Shown: in pieces, positions 1 through 5,515 of the stretch
How the letters are laid out: each line of letters opens with the position of its first letter
Numbering within the stretch: position 1 is the first letter of the stretch
Source of the DNA: Actinomycetes bacterium
Lineage (GTDB): Bacteria > Actinomycetota > Acidimicrobiia > Acidimicrobiales > Palsa-688
Assembly: GCA_021846485.1 (NCBI GenBank)
Contig: JAJZWW010000049.1
Coordinates: 1-13,065 of the forward strand
Length of the DNA stretch: 13,065 nt
Reading direction: 5' to 3'
The notes under the pieces: model-generated
Told to the model about the DNA's origin: nothing
The model's input: only the letters and a program-made list of their open reading frames with translations
Database searches by the model: none
Program-made: the position numbers and the translations under genes

Positions 1-387
1 CAGCTCCACCACCGCCGGCTCCGGCCCCCACCCCCGCACGTGGGCGAGGGGGCGAAGGGCCCGCCGGGGCGCGCCGGGCCCGGGCCCGCGATCGCCCTCG
101 CCCGCCTGCCCGGACGACCCTCCGGGGCGGTCGGCGACCACCCAGCCACCCACCCGCCGGCCAGCCAGGTCGACCCTCACCTCCGAGCCGACCCGGACGT
201 CGGCATCCTGGCCGGCTGCGACCAGGTAGTCGAAGACCCGGTCGATGCCGGCGACCGCCGGGAGCACCCCCACGATCCGCTCCCCCTCGGCCGGTACCCG
301 GGTGGGGGCAGCTCGCCGGCGGCGAACCGCCGGCAGGTCCAGCTCGGCCGGCGGCTCGGGACCCGACCCGGTACGATCGGTGGTCAC
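1..387 (-). CDS. priA: Primosomal protein N' PriA, N-terminal part (cut by the left window edge)
   Basis: Replication-restart protein that recognises stalled or repaired forks and reloads the replisome. Only the first 129 codons are visible, reading left from a GTG at 387-385 with no stop before base 1. After a variable arginine- and proline-rich lead of about 37 residues comes the PriA N-terminal DNA-binding fold: IVGVLPAVAGIDRVFDYLV (from about residue 38), then VRVGSEVRVDLAGRRVGGWVV, then LRPLAHVRGWGPEPAVVEL at the window edge. This pattern is characteristic of actinobacterial PriA. In that phylum PriA is often annotated as lacking helicase motifs, but that part is outside the window. It follows metK, as expected for the phylum. 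No clear Shine-Dalgarno sequence precedes the GTG, so the start is less certain than the identity. A start at one of the GTG codons near residue 39-41 would also keep the fold. Confidence 0.85.
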   Translation of the reverse strand, partial: MTTDRTGSGPEPPAELDLPAVRRRRAAPTRVPAEGERIVGVLPAVAGIDRVFDYLVAAGQDADVRVGSEVRVDLAGRRVGGWVVADRPGGSSGQAGEGDRGPGPGAPRRALRPLAHVRGWGPEPAVVEL

Positions 388-404
388 CGCAGCCGCGCCC
401 GGGA

Positions 405-454
405 GAACTGTGAGCAGTAAGGGTCCGTTCCTGACACTTTTCCGCTCACAGTTC
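405..454. repeat. 11-bp perfect inverted repeat upstream of priA
   Basis: GAACTGTGAGC at 405-415 is matched exactly by its reverse complement GCTCACAGTTC at 444-454, with 28 bases between. The bases are less GC-rich than their surroundings, which makes an 11-bp perfect match less likely to be composition alone. It lies 18 to 67 bases upstream of the priA start and overlaps the putative promoter. It could be a two-site operator or the stem of a leader hairpin. The function is unknown. Confidence 0.6.
406..431 (-). promoter_or_regulatory. Possible ECF-sigma type promoter for priA
   Basis: On the minus strand GGAAC (431-427) is followed, after an 18-base spacer, by GTT (408-406). This matches the GGAAT/C-N17-18-GTT pattern of actinobacterial stress ECF sigma factors of the SigR/SigH type. 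Initiation would fall around base 400, leaving a leader of roughly a dozen bases before the priA GTG at 387. The motif is short and could arise by chance, so this is a tentative call. Confidence 0.25.
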
Positions 455-567
455 GGCCTCGGGTCGGCTCTTGACCACCCTCAGTGGTGGCACCCCGGCG
501 GAGATCGGACAGACCATCCAAGTCGGAGGACCCTTCGGGGCCACTACCACTGACCGGTCGCCGACGA

Positions 568-599
568 GCCGAGCGCCGCCACGGCCGAGCGCCGCCACG
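568..599. repeat. 16-bp tandem duplication
   Basis: The unit GCCGAGCGCCGCCACG occurs at 568-583 and again, identically, at 584-599, followed by the first few bases of a third copy. It lies in the metK-priA gap and does not appear to be coding. It is probably a replication-slippage product and may vary in copy number between strains. Confidence 0.8.
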
Positions 600-621
600 G
601 CCGCTGCTCGGGCCGGCGGCC

Positions 622-638
622 GGCGACCAGCGGTCGCC
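622..638 (-). terminator. Candidate hairpin terminator after metK
   Basis: GGCGACC (622-628) and GGTCGCC (632-638) form a perfect 7-bp GC-rich stem with a 3-base loop. It sits 44 to 60 bases past the metK stop in the direction of transcription. No T-tract follows, so it is not a classical intrinsic terminator. Actinobacterial terminators often lack the tract, which leaves this as a plausible but unproven end of the metK transcript. Confidence 0.35.
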
Positions 639-681
639 TCCACACCGCTCTCACGACGGCTACGGCTCTCCTGGCGCTTCT

Positions 682-1884
682 CTAGGGGGCCCCGACCGCA
701 GCCCGGAAGTCGTCGAGGCGGGACAGCTGCTCCCAGGTGAGCTCGGCGTCGTCCCGGCCGAAGTGGCCGTAGGCGGCGGTGCGTCGGTAGATGGGACGCC
801 GGAGGTCGAGGTCCCGGATGATCGCCGCCGGCCGCAGGTCGAACACCTCCCCCACCGCCTTGCCGATCGTCTCCGGGGCGACGCGCTCGGTGCCGAAGGT
901 CTCCACCATGACAGACACCGGCCGGGCGACGCCGATGGCGTAGGCGACCTGGATCTCGCAGCGCCGGGCGGCGCCGGAAGCGACCACGTGCTTGGCCACC
1001 CAGCGTGCGGCGTACGCCCCGGAGCGGTCCACCTTGGACGGGTCCTTCCCCGAGAACGCCCCACCCCCGTGACGGGCGGCCCCCCCGTAGGTGTCGACGA
1101 TGATCTTGCGTCCGGTGAGGCCGGCGTCGGCATGCGGCCCGCCCATCTCGAAGCGCCCGGTGGGGTTGACGAGCACCTGGTAGGCGTCGTCGCGCCCCCA
1201 GCGCTCGGCGACCACCGGGCGGATCACCACCTCCGCGACGTCGGGAGCGAGCACGCCGGCGAGGTCCACGGTCGGGGAGTGCTGGGTGGACACCAGCACG
1301 GTCTCCAGGCGGACCGGCCGGCCGTCCTCGTAGGCGAAGCTCACCTGGGTCTTGCCGTCGGGACGCAGGTAGGGGAGGGTGGCGTCCTTGCGGACCGCGG
1401 CCAGCCGGTAGGAGAGGTGGTGGGCCAGCCAGATCGGGGTGGGCATGAGGTCGGGGGTCTCGTCGCAGGCGTAGCCGAACATCATCCCCTGGTCGCCTGC
1501 ACCCTGGGCGTCGAGCACGTCTTGCTCCCCGGCGGTGCCCGTCCGTACCTCGAAAGCGTGGTCGACGCCCCGGGCGATGTCGGGTGACTGGGCGCCGATG
1601 CTGATCGTGACCCCGCAGGTGCGACCGTCGAAGCCCATCTCCGAGCTGGTGTAGCCGATGTCGGTGACCACGTCGCGCACGAGCGACGGGATCTCCACGT
1701 AGGCCGTGGTCGTGATCTCCCCCGCTACGACCACCAGGCCGGTGGTGAGCAGCGTCTCGCAGGCCACCCGGGCGGCGGGGTCCTCGGCCAGGATCGCGTC
1801 GAGGACCGCGTCGGAGATCTGGTCGGCCACCTTGTCGGGGTGGCCCTCGGTCACGGACTCGGAGGTGAAGCTCCAGCGGTTCAC
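682..1884 (-). CDS. metK: S-adenosylmethionine synthetase (methionine adenosyltransferase)
   Basis: Makes S-adenosylmethionine from methionine and ATP, releasing phosphate and diphosphate; a cytosolic enzyme, tetrameric in the known family. The 400-residue length is normal. Visible are EGHPDK (13-18, with the catalytic His and a metal-binding Asp), the signature GAGDQGMMFGYA (128-139), RPDGKTQV (174-181), and the glycine loop GGGAFSGKDPSKVDRS (273-288) that binds the phosphates. The start is the GTG at 1884-1882 inside the GTGA overlap with the coaBC stop; AGGAG five bases upstream supports it. The frame stays open far upstream, but that is a shadow of coaBC because MetK begins at the conserved RWSFTSESVTEGHPDK. 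It is translated right after coaBC and followed by a 294-base gap before priA. Confidence 0.98.
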   Translation of the reverse strand: MNRWSFTSESVTEGHPDKVADQISDAVLDAILAEDPAARVACETLLTTGLVVVAGEITTTAYVEIPSLVRDVVTDIGYTSSEMGFDGRTCGVTISIGAQSPDIARGVDHAFEVRTGTAGEQDVLDAQGAGDQGMMFGYACDETPDLMPTPIWLAHHLSYRLAAVRKDATLPYLRPDGKTQVSFAYEDGRPVRLETVLVSTQHSPTVDLAGVLAPDVAEVVIRPVVAERWGRDDAYQVLVNPTGRFEMGGPHADAGLTGRKIIVDTYGGAARHGGGAFSGKDPSKVDRSGAYAARWVAKHVVASGAARRCEIQVAYAIGVARPVSVMVETFGTERVAPETIGKAVGEVFDLRPAAIIRDLDLRRPIYRRTAAYGHFGRDDAELTWEQLSRLDDFRAAVGAP

Positions 1885-3140
1885 GGGTGCTCCTGGGGGG
1901 TGGGGGAAAGGGGGCCCGGAGACGGGTTGCGCTCGGCGAGCAACGAGGCGGCGGCGTCGACGACCGCCTCGGCCACGGCCGCCTTGGTGACCACGCCGGT
2001 GTCGGCCACGACACCGTGGAGCCCGACGATCGTCACCGCGTTGGTGTCGTGCCCGAAGCCGGCTCCCGGGGCGCCGACGTCGTTGGCCACGACCAGGTCC
2101 ACGCCCTTGGCCGCCAGCTTGGCCGCCGCGGCGGCGACCAAGTCGGAGTCGGAGAGGGCTTCGGCGGCGAAGCCCACCAGGACCTGCCCCGGCCGGCGCC
2201 GGGCCGCCAGGCCGGCGAGGATGTCGGGAGTGGGCACGAGGGTGAGCTCGGGGGGGCCGGCGGCCCGCTTCCACTTGCCGTCGGTGACCGTCGCGGGACG
2301 GAAGTCGGCGACCGCGGCGGCCATGACCACCAGGTCGGCGGCGCCACCGAGCGCCGCCACCGCGGCGTCCATCTCCGCCGCGGTCTCGACCGCGACCACC
2401 TCTACCCCGGGGGGGATGGCCAGCCCGGCAGTGGTGACCAGGGTGACCGCCGCCCCCCGGGCGGCCAGCTCGGCGGCCAGCGCGTGGCCCTGCTTGCCCG
2501 ACGAGCGGTTGGCCAGGTAGCGCACCGCGTCGACCGGCTCGCGGGTCCCGCCGGCGGTGACCACCGCCCGGACCCCGGCGAGGCGGCCCCGCTTGCGGAG
2601 CAGCTCGGCGGCGGCGGCGACGATGTCCTCCGGTTCGGCCAGTCGGCCGCGCCCGGTGTCCCCGCCGGCGAGGCGTCCCTCGCCCGGCTCGAGGACCTCC
2701 ACTCCTCGCCGGCGCAGGAGAGCGACGTTGTCGGCCACTGCGGGGTGCTCCCACATCTCGGCGTGCATCGCCGGGCAGACGAGCACCGGGGCCCGGGTGG
2801 CGAGCAGCGTGGCGGTGAGCAGGTCCGAGGAGATCCCCCCGGCGTACGCGCCGAGCAGCCGGGCGGTCGCCGGGGCGACGACCACCAGCTCGGCCCGCCG
2901 GCCGAGACGGGTGTGGGGGATCGGCTCGGGACCCTCCCACAACGAGGTGCGGGCCGGCTCGTCGGCGAGCGCCGAGAAGCTGAGCGGCCCGACGAAGCGG
3001 GCCGCTCCCCGGGTCAGCACCGGGCTCACCGCCGCCCCGGCGTCCCCCAAGCGCCGGCAGACCTCGATCGCCTTGTAGGCGGCGATCCCGCCGCACACGC
3101 CGAGCACGACACGCCGACCGGCGAGCGCCGGTTCGGGCAC
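1881..3140 (-). CDS. coaBC: Bifunctional phosphopantothenoylcysteine decarboxylase / phosphopantothenate-cysteine ligase
   Basis: Carries out two successive steps of coenzyme A synthesis: CoaB joins 4'-phosphopantothenate to cysteine using CTP, and FMN-dependent CoaC decarboxylates the product to 4'-phosphopantetheine. The CoaC half is residues 1-180: VVLGVCGGIAAYKA flavin-fold start, the catalytic-type His at 76 in IPHTRL, VVAPATA, and PAMHAEMW at 123-130. The CoaB half is residues 188-400: VVTAGGTREPVDAVRYLANRS, with Asn211 and SSGKQG, AAAVADFRP, Lys289 in DGKWKR, and VANDVGAPGAGFGHDTNAV. Two positions differ from the E. coli-type enzyme: the PxMN motif reads PAMH, and the active-site flap cysteine position reads glycine (LAGGDTGRGRLAEP, about 157-170). 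The start is GTG, two bases after the rpoZ TAG stop, and the gene overlaps metK by four bases. The last 15 residues are proline-rich and probably disordered. Confidence 0.96.
   Translation of the reverse strand: MPEPALAGRRVVLGVCGGIAAYKAIEVCRRLGDAGAAVSPVLTRGAARFVGPLSFSALADEPARTSLWEGPEPIPHTRLGRRAELVVVAPATARLLGAYAGGISSDLLTATLLATRAPVLVCPAMHAEMWEHPAVADNVALLRRRGVEVLEPGEGRLAGGDTGRGRLAEPEDIVAAAAELLRKRGRLAGVRAVVTAGGTREPVDAVRYLANRSSGKQGHALAAELAARGAAVTLVTTAGLAIPPGVEVVAVETAAEMDAAVAALGGAADLVVMAAAVADFRPATVTDGKWKRAAGPPELTLVPTPDILAGLAARRRPGQVLVGFAAEALSDSDLVAAAAAKLAAKGVDLVVANDVGAPGAGFGHDTNAVTIVGLHGVVADTGVVTKAAVAEAVVDAAASLLAERNPSPGPLSPTPQEHP
1890..1894 (-). promoter_or_regulatory. Ribosome binding site of metK
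   Basis: AGGAG on the minus strand, five bases before the GTG at 1884. It lies inside the end of coaBC and fixes the metK start at the GTGA overlap. Confidence 0.75.
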
Positions 3141-3142
3141 CG

Positions 3143-3436
3143 CTACTGCTCGGCCTCGGGGACGGCGGGCTCGCCCTCCGTCTCCCCCGCCGTCGGGCGG
3201 TGGTAGGTGATCTTGTCGGCGGCGATCTCCTCGAGGGCGATCGACAGGGGCTTGCGTGACAGGGAGGCCACCTGGGGGGGCACGATCGTGCCCAGGCCCT
3301 CGCCGAGCTGGTTGAAGTACGAGTTCACCTGCCGACCCCGCTTGGCCGCCAGGGTGACCAGAGTGAACTTCGAGTCGACCCGCTCGAGCAGAGACTCCAA
3401 GGGCGGGTCCATCATCGTGGGGAGGTGCTCGGCCAT
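3143..3436 (-). CDS. rpoZ: DNA-directed RNA polymerase omega subunit
   Basis: Small subunit that wraps the beta-prime tail and helps RNA polymerase assemble. The 97-residue product shows the family core: DPPLESLLERVDSKFTLVTL (10-29), AAKRGRQVNSYFNQLGEG (30-47), and KPLSIALEEIAADKITY (62-78), followed by an acidic tail of about 19 residues. The frame is open for 23 codons upstream, but the ATG at 3436 has an AAGGAG nine bases before it and gives the expected length. It lies between gmk and coaBC, the usual actinobacterial order, with coaBC starting two bases after its TAG stop. The 118-base gap on its upstream side may carry a leader or an internal promoter. Confidence 0.94.
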   Translation of the reverse strand: MAEHLPTMMDPPLESLLERVDSKFTLVTLAAKRGRQVNSYFNQLGEGLGTIVPPQVASLSRKPLSIALEEIAADKITYHRPTAGETEGEPAVPEAEQ

Positions 3437-3445
3437 GCGGGTGGG

Positions 3446-3451
3446 CTCCTT
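3446..3451 (-). promoter_or_regulatory. Ribosome binding site of rpoZ
   Basis: AAGGAG on the minus strand, nine bases before the ATG at 3436. It decides against the longer upstream reading of the frame. Confidence 0.8.
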
Positions 3452-3478
3452 GCTGCGCGCTCTGCTTCGGGGAAGAAT

Positions 3479-3524
3479 CGGACCGTTGGGCGGGCCGACC
3501 TGCACCGCCGGGAGCGACGGTCCG
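3479..3524. repeat. 8-bp inverted repeat in the rpoZ leader
   Basis: CGGACCGT (3479-3486) and ACGGTCCG (3517-3524) are exact reverse complements 30 bases apart, in the 118-base gap between gmk and rpoZ. They could pair in a leader RNA or form an operator. In DNA this GC-rich an 8-bp match may also be chance. I see no convincing -10/-35 promoter pair here. Confidence 0.35.
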
Positions 3525-3554
3525 CCGGGAAGCGTCCGCCCCCAGACGGTGCCC

Positions 3555-4100
3555 TCAACGGCGCGCGCGGTGCTCGGTAACTATACCTGCCAGCTCCCGG
3601 GCCGCCCGCTCGACGTCGTCGTTGACCACCACGTGGTCGGCCAGGCCGCGGCCGGCAGCCTCCTCCTCCCGGCCGACCGCTACCCGGCGGGCGACGCTCG
3701 CCTCGTCGTCGCCCCGGGCCCGCAGGCGGGACTCCTGCTCCTCGGTGGAGGGGGCCACGACGAGCACGACCACCGCGTCGGGGTATGCCGCCCGGACCTG
3801 GCGGGCCCCGTCGAGCTCGATCTCGAGCACCACGTCGCGGCCCTCCGGGGGCTCCACCCGGGGGGTGCCGTAGAGGTGGCCGTTGCCGGGGAACTCGGTC
3901 CACTCGAGGAAGCCGTCGGCGTCGCGGTGGTGGAGGAAGCTCTCCCGGTCCACGAACACGTAGGCGTCGGGCGGCTCCCCGGGCCGGCGCGGCCGGGTGG
4001 TCCACGAGCGCGACAGCCAGAGCTGGGGGTCGAGCTCGAGCAGCCGGGAGACCACGGTCCCCTTGCCCACCCCGCCGGGGCCGGCGACGACCAAGATCAC
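3555..4100 (-). CDS. gmk: Guanylate kinase
   Basis: Phosphorylates GMP to GDP with ATP, feeding GTP, dGTP and alarmone pools. The 181-residue product shows the P-loop GPGGVGKG (7-14), the GMP-binding SRSWTTRPRRPGE (30-42), EFPGNGHLYGTPR (69-81), VLEIELDGARQVR (91-103), the arginine-rich lid region (about 125-145), and DHVVVNDDVERA (155-166). The P-loop has Gly where most guanylate kinases have Ser (GPSG). The only in-frame candidate start between the mihF stop and the P-loop is the GTG at 4100, which leaves just six residues before the P-loop and has no clear Shine-Dalgarno sequence. The next in-frame ATG (4232) lies inside mihF and would add 44 low-complexity residues. Identity is secure; the exact start is less so. 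Confidence 0.93.
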   Translation of the reverse strand: MILVVAGPGGVGKGTVVSRLLELDPQLWLSRSWTTRPRRPGEPPDAYVFVDRESFLHHRDADGFLEWTEFPGNGHLYGTPRVEPPEGRDVVLEIELDGARQVRAAYPDAVVVLVVAPSTEEQESRLRARGDDEASVARRVAVGREEEAAGRGLADHVVVNDDVERAARELAGIVTEHRARR

Positions 4101-4149
4101 CGCCGGCGCCGGCGACCAGCTCGGCGGGTGCTCAGCTCGGGGTCTCGGC

Positions 4150-4464
4150 TCAGGCGAGCTTCTCGAACAGCCTCTTGCGCTGCTGCTCGCCGAGGCCCTG
4201 GATGCGGCGGGTCTCGGCGATGCCCACCTCATCCATCATCCGGCGGGCCTTGACCTTGCCGAGGCCGGGGAGCGACTCGAGCACGGAGAGCACCTTCATC
4301 TTGCCCACCACCTCGTCGCGCTCGCCTTCCTGCAGGAGGTCCTGGAGGCTGAGCGAGCCCATCTTGAGCTTCTCCTTCAGCTCCGCTCGGACACGGCGGG
4401 CCGCTGCAGCCTTTTCGAGGGCGGCCTGGCGTTGCTCGGCGGACAGCGTGGGCGGCAAGGGCAT
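4150..4464 (-). CDS. mihF: Actinobacterial integration host factor (mIHF/sIHF)
   Basis: Nucleoid-associated DNA-binding protein found in actinobacteria, unrelated in fold to E. coli IHF. It shapes the chromosome and was first known as a phage-integration cofactor in mycobacteria. The 104-residue product starts MPLPPTLSAEQRQAALEKAA and continues with a long basic helix (RRVRAELKEKLK, 23-34). It then has KMKVLSVLESLPGLGKVKAR (55-74), the helix-two-turn-helix DNA-binding part, and the conserved RRIQGLGEQQRKRL. The length agrees with Streptomyces and mycobacterial homologues. The frame is open well upstream, but homology and length place the start at the ATG at 4464. That ATG lacks a spaced Shine-Dalgarno sequence and is directly preceded by a perfect inverted repeat, so a leaderless or structured start is possible. 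gmk follows after 49 bases. Confidence 0.96.
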   Translation of the reverse strand: MPLPPTLSAEQRQAALEKAAAARRVRAELKEKLKMGSLSLQDLLQEGERDEVVGKMKVLSVLESLPGLGKVKARRMMDEVGIAETRRIQGLGEQQRKRLFEKLA

Positions 4465-4484
4465 GGGCGCTAACCCTAGCGCCC
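4465..4484 (-). repeat. Perfect 8-bp inverted repeat abutting the mihF start codon
   Basis: GGGCGCTA (4465-4472) and TAGCGCCC (4477-4484) are exact reverse complements around a 4-base loop. In the mihF direction the second arm ends on the base before the ATG. The arm and loop contain TAGGGT (4478-4473), which fits a TAnnnT -10 element and would place initiation within a base or two of the ATG; no matching -35 is seen. It may be an operator over a leaderless promoter, or an RNA hairpin controlling translation. Confidence 0.6.
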
Positions 4485-4613
4485 CCCGACCCGCCGCGGC
4501 TCGCCCGGCCGGCGGTTGCGTCCCGCACCCCTCGTCGGCCACCGCGAGCGCCGGCCGAGCCGTCGAGCGCCAGGCGGCAGTCACCTCCGGCGGGCCGGCG
4601 GGCAGACCGCCGA

Positions 4614-4696
4614 ACTGGGTGCGCTGGGCCCACCTGGGTGCACTCAATGCCCGATACGGGGGTCGAACGCACCCAGCTCGGCTCCACGCACCCAGT
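4614..4696. repeat. Four-copy CTGGGTGC repeat forming an 83-bp interrupted dyad
   Basis: CTGGGTGCG (4615-4623) and CTGGGTGCA (4634-4642) are spaced 19 bases apart on the plus strand. The reverse complement CGCACCCAG follows at 4668-4676 and 4687-4695, again 19 apart. All four are symmetric about base 4655. The outer arms pair over 10 bp, the inner over 8 bp, with partial pairing between them and a small CCCG/CGGG stem at the centre. No T-tract adjoins it. It could be a multi-site operator, a long RNA hairpin, or the remnant of a small palindromic element. Confidence 0.75.
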
Positions 4697-4807
4697 ATCT
4701 GGCACCGGGACCGGCAAGGCCCCACACTGAGCGCACCTCCGAGCACCTTCTGTGCCCGCCACTGGCGTGGCCCGGCGAGGGACGGGCTCCCGGTCTCTGC
4801 CGGGGGG

Positions 4808-5515
4808 TCAGGCGCCGGCGCCGGCGCCGGCCAGCTCGGCTACCAGCCGGTCGGCGGCGGCGGTCCGGTCGGCGGCGGCGGTGACCGCCCGGCCGACGAC
4901 GAGCAGGTCCGCGCCGGCGGCGAGCGCCTCGGCCGGGGTGGCCGGGCGGGCCTGGTCGTGGGAGGGGATGCCGAGGGGGCGGATGCCGGGGACCACCGCC
5001 AGCAGGCTCGGGGCGAGCTGCTTGGCCTCGGCGACGTCGGCGGCGGCGCACACGAAGCCCGCGCAGCGCGCCTCGACGGCGGTCGCGACCCGCTTGCCGA
5101 GCACGTGGGGCGGCGCGCCGGCGTCGCTCGTGAGGATGGTGACCGCGAGCACCCCGGGGGCCTCGAGCCCGGCGGCGGCGGCGCCCTCGGCCAGCCCGTC
5201 GGTCGCCGCGCGCAGCATGGCCGCCCCTCCGGCGGCATGCGCGGTGAGGTAGGACACCCCGAGGGCACCGAGCACCCGGGCGCAGCGGCCGACGGTGGTG
5301 GGGATGTCGTGCAGCTTCAGGTCGAGGAACACCTTGTAGCCCTCGTCGAGCAGCTGGGCGACCCCTTCGGGTCCGGCGGCGCCGAACAACTCGAGGCCGA
5401 CCTTGGCGACCGCGAACCACGCCCGCAGCTCCCGCGCGAGGCGCATCGCCTCGACCTGGTCGTCGACGTCGAGGGCCAGCGCCAGGCGGGGGCGCAGGTC
5501 GGACAGCTCAGGCAT
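4808..5515 (-). CDS. pyrF: Orotidine 5'-phosphate decarboxylase
   Basis: Last step of de novo UMP synthesis: decarboxylates OMP to UMP without a cofactor. The 235-residue TIM-barrel protein shows LALALDV (11-17), AVAKVG with Lys38, and the catalytic array FLDLKLHDIPTTVG (Asp65-Lys67-Asp70). It continues with LTAHAAGG, LAVTILTS, and the phosphate-binding VPGIRPLG followed by GADLLVVGRAV. The frame also offers a GTG two codons earlier (5521), but GAAAGG lies eight bases before the ATG at 5515, which is preferred. It overlaps the pyrD stop by eight bases. The C-terminus AGAGAGA is encoded by a (GGCGCC)3 hexamer repeat at 4811-4828, which could expand or shrink in frame. Confidence 0.95.
   Translation of the reverse strand: MPELSDLRPRLALALDVDDQVEAMRLARELRAWFAVAKVGLELFGAAGPEGVAQLLDEGYKVFLDLKLHDIPTTVGRCARVLGALGVSYLTAHAAGGAAMLRAATDGLAEGAAAAGLEAPGVLAVTILTSDAGAPPHVLGKRVATAVEARCAGFVCAAADVAEAKQLAPSLLAVVPGIRPLGIPSHDQARPATPAEALAAGADLLVVGRAVTAAADRTAAADRLVAELAGAGAGA

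Larger units (their letters stand above)
388..681. other. metK-priA intergenic region (294 bp), no gene recognised
   Basis: This gap separates the metK stop from the priA start. I see no conserved protein in any frame; the open frames here are GC-driven. Reading in the direction of transcription it holds a strong GC hairpin (638-622), a 16-bp tandem duplication (599-568), and an 11-bp inverted repeat (454-405) overlapping a possible ECF-type promoter for priA (431-406). The gap suggests that transcription ends, or is re-initiated, between metK and priA. Confidence 0.7.
4465..4807. other. pyrF-mihF intergenic region (343 bp), no gene recognised
   Basis: This is the largest gap in the window and separates the pyrimidine operon from the mihF block. 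No frame encodes a recognisable protein. Reading left from pyrF it holds two short weak stems just after the pyrF stop, with no T-tract. Next comes a large four-copy symmetric repeat (4696-4614), and then a GC-rich stretch ending in the inverted repeat at the mihF start. In Mycobacterium tuberculosis this interval holds PE/PPE genes; nothing of that kind is here. A promoter for the mihF block is expected in this gap, but I could not identify a good -35/-10 pair. Confidence 0.7.

Noticed and set aside
471..499. Plus-strand promoter starting with TTGACC
   Set aside because: No -10-like hexamer at a usable spacing, and no plus-strand gene follows.
484..1587. Long plus-strand open frame opposite metK
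   Set aside because: A shadow of metK with biased composition and no recognisable motif.
1881..1900. SAM riboswitch upstream of metK
   Set aside because: metK overlaps coaBC by four bases, so there is no leader of its own to hold one.
682..3096. Reading the metK frame as an 804-residue fusion starting inside coaBC
   Set aside because: The first 404 residues are arginine- and glycine-rich shadow of coaBC. MetK homology begins at the GTG at 1884, where there is a ribosome binding site.
4659..4670. tRNA-like T-loop (GTTCGAC on the minus strand)
   Set aside because: No acceptor, D or anticodon stems can be built around it. The arms belong to the four-copy repeat.
4465..4746. N-terminal extension of mihF or a small gene in the pyrF-mihF gap
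   Set aside because: The upstream frame is composition-driven and crosses the palindromic repeat. The known family length is reached from the ATG at 4464.
4789..4804. Terminator just after pyrF (CCCGG/CCGGG, 6-base loop)
   Set aside because: Only a 5-bp stem with no T-tract; too weak in such GC-rich DNA to annotate as a terminator.
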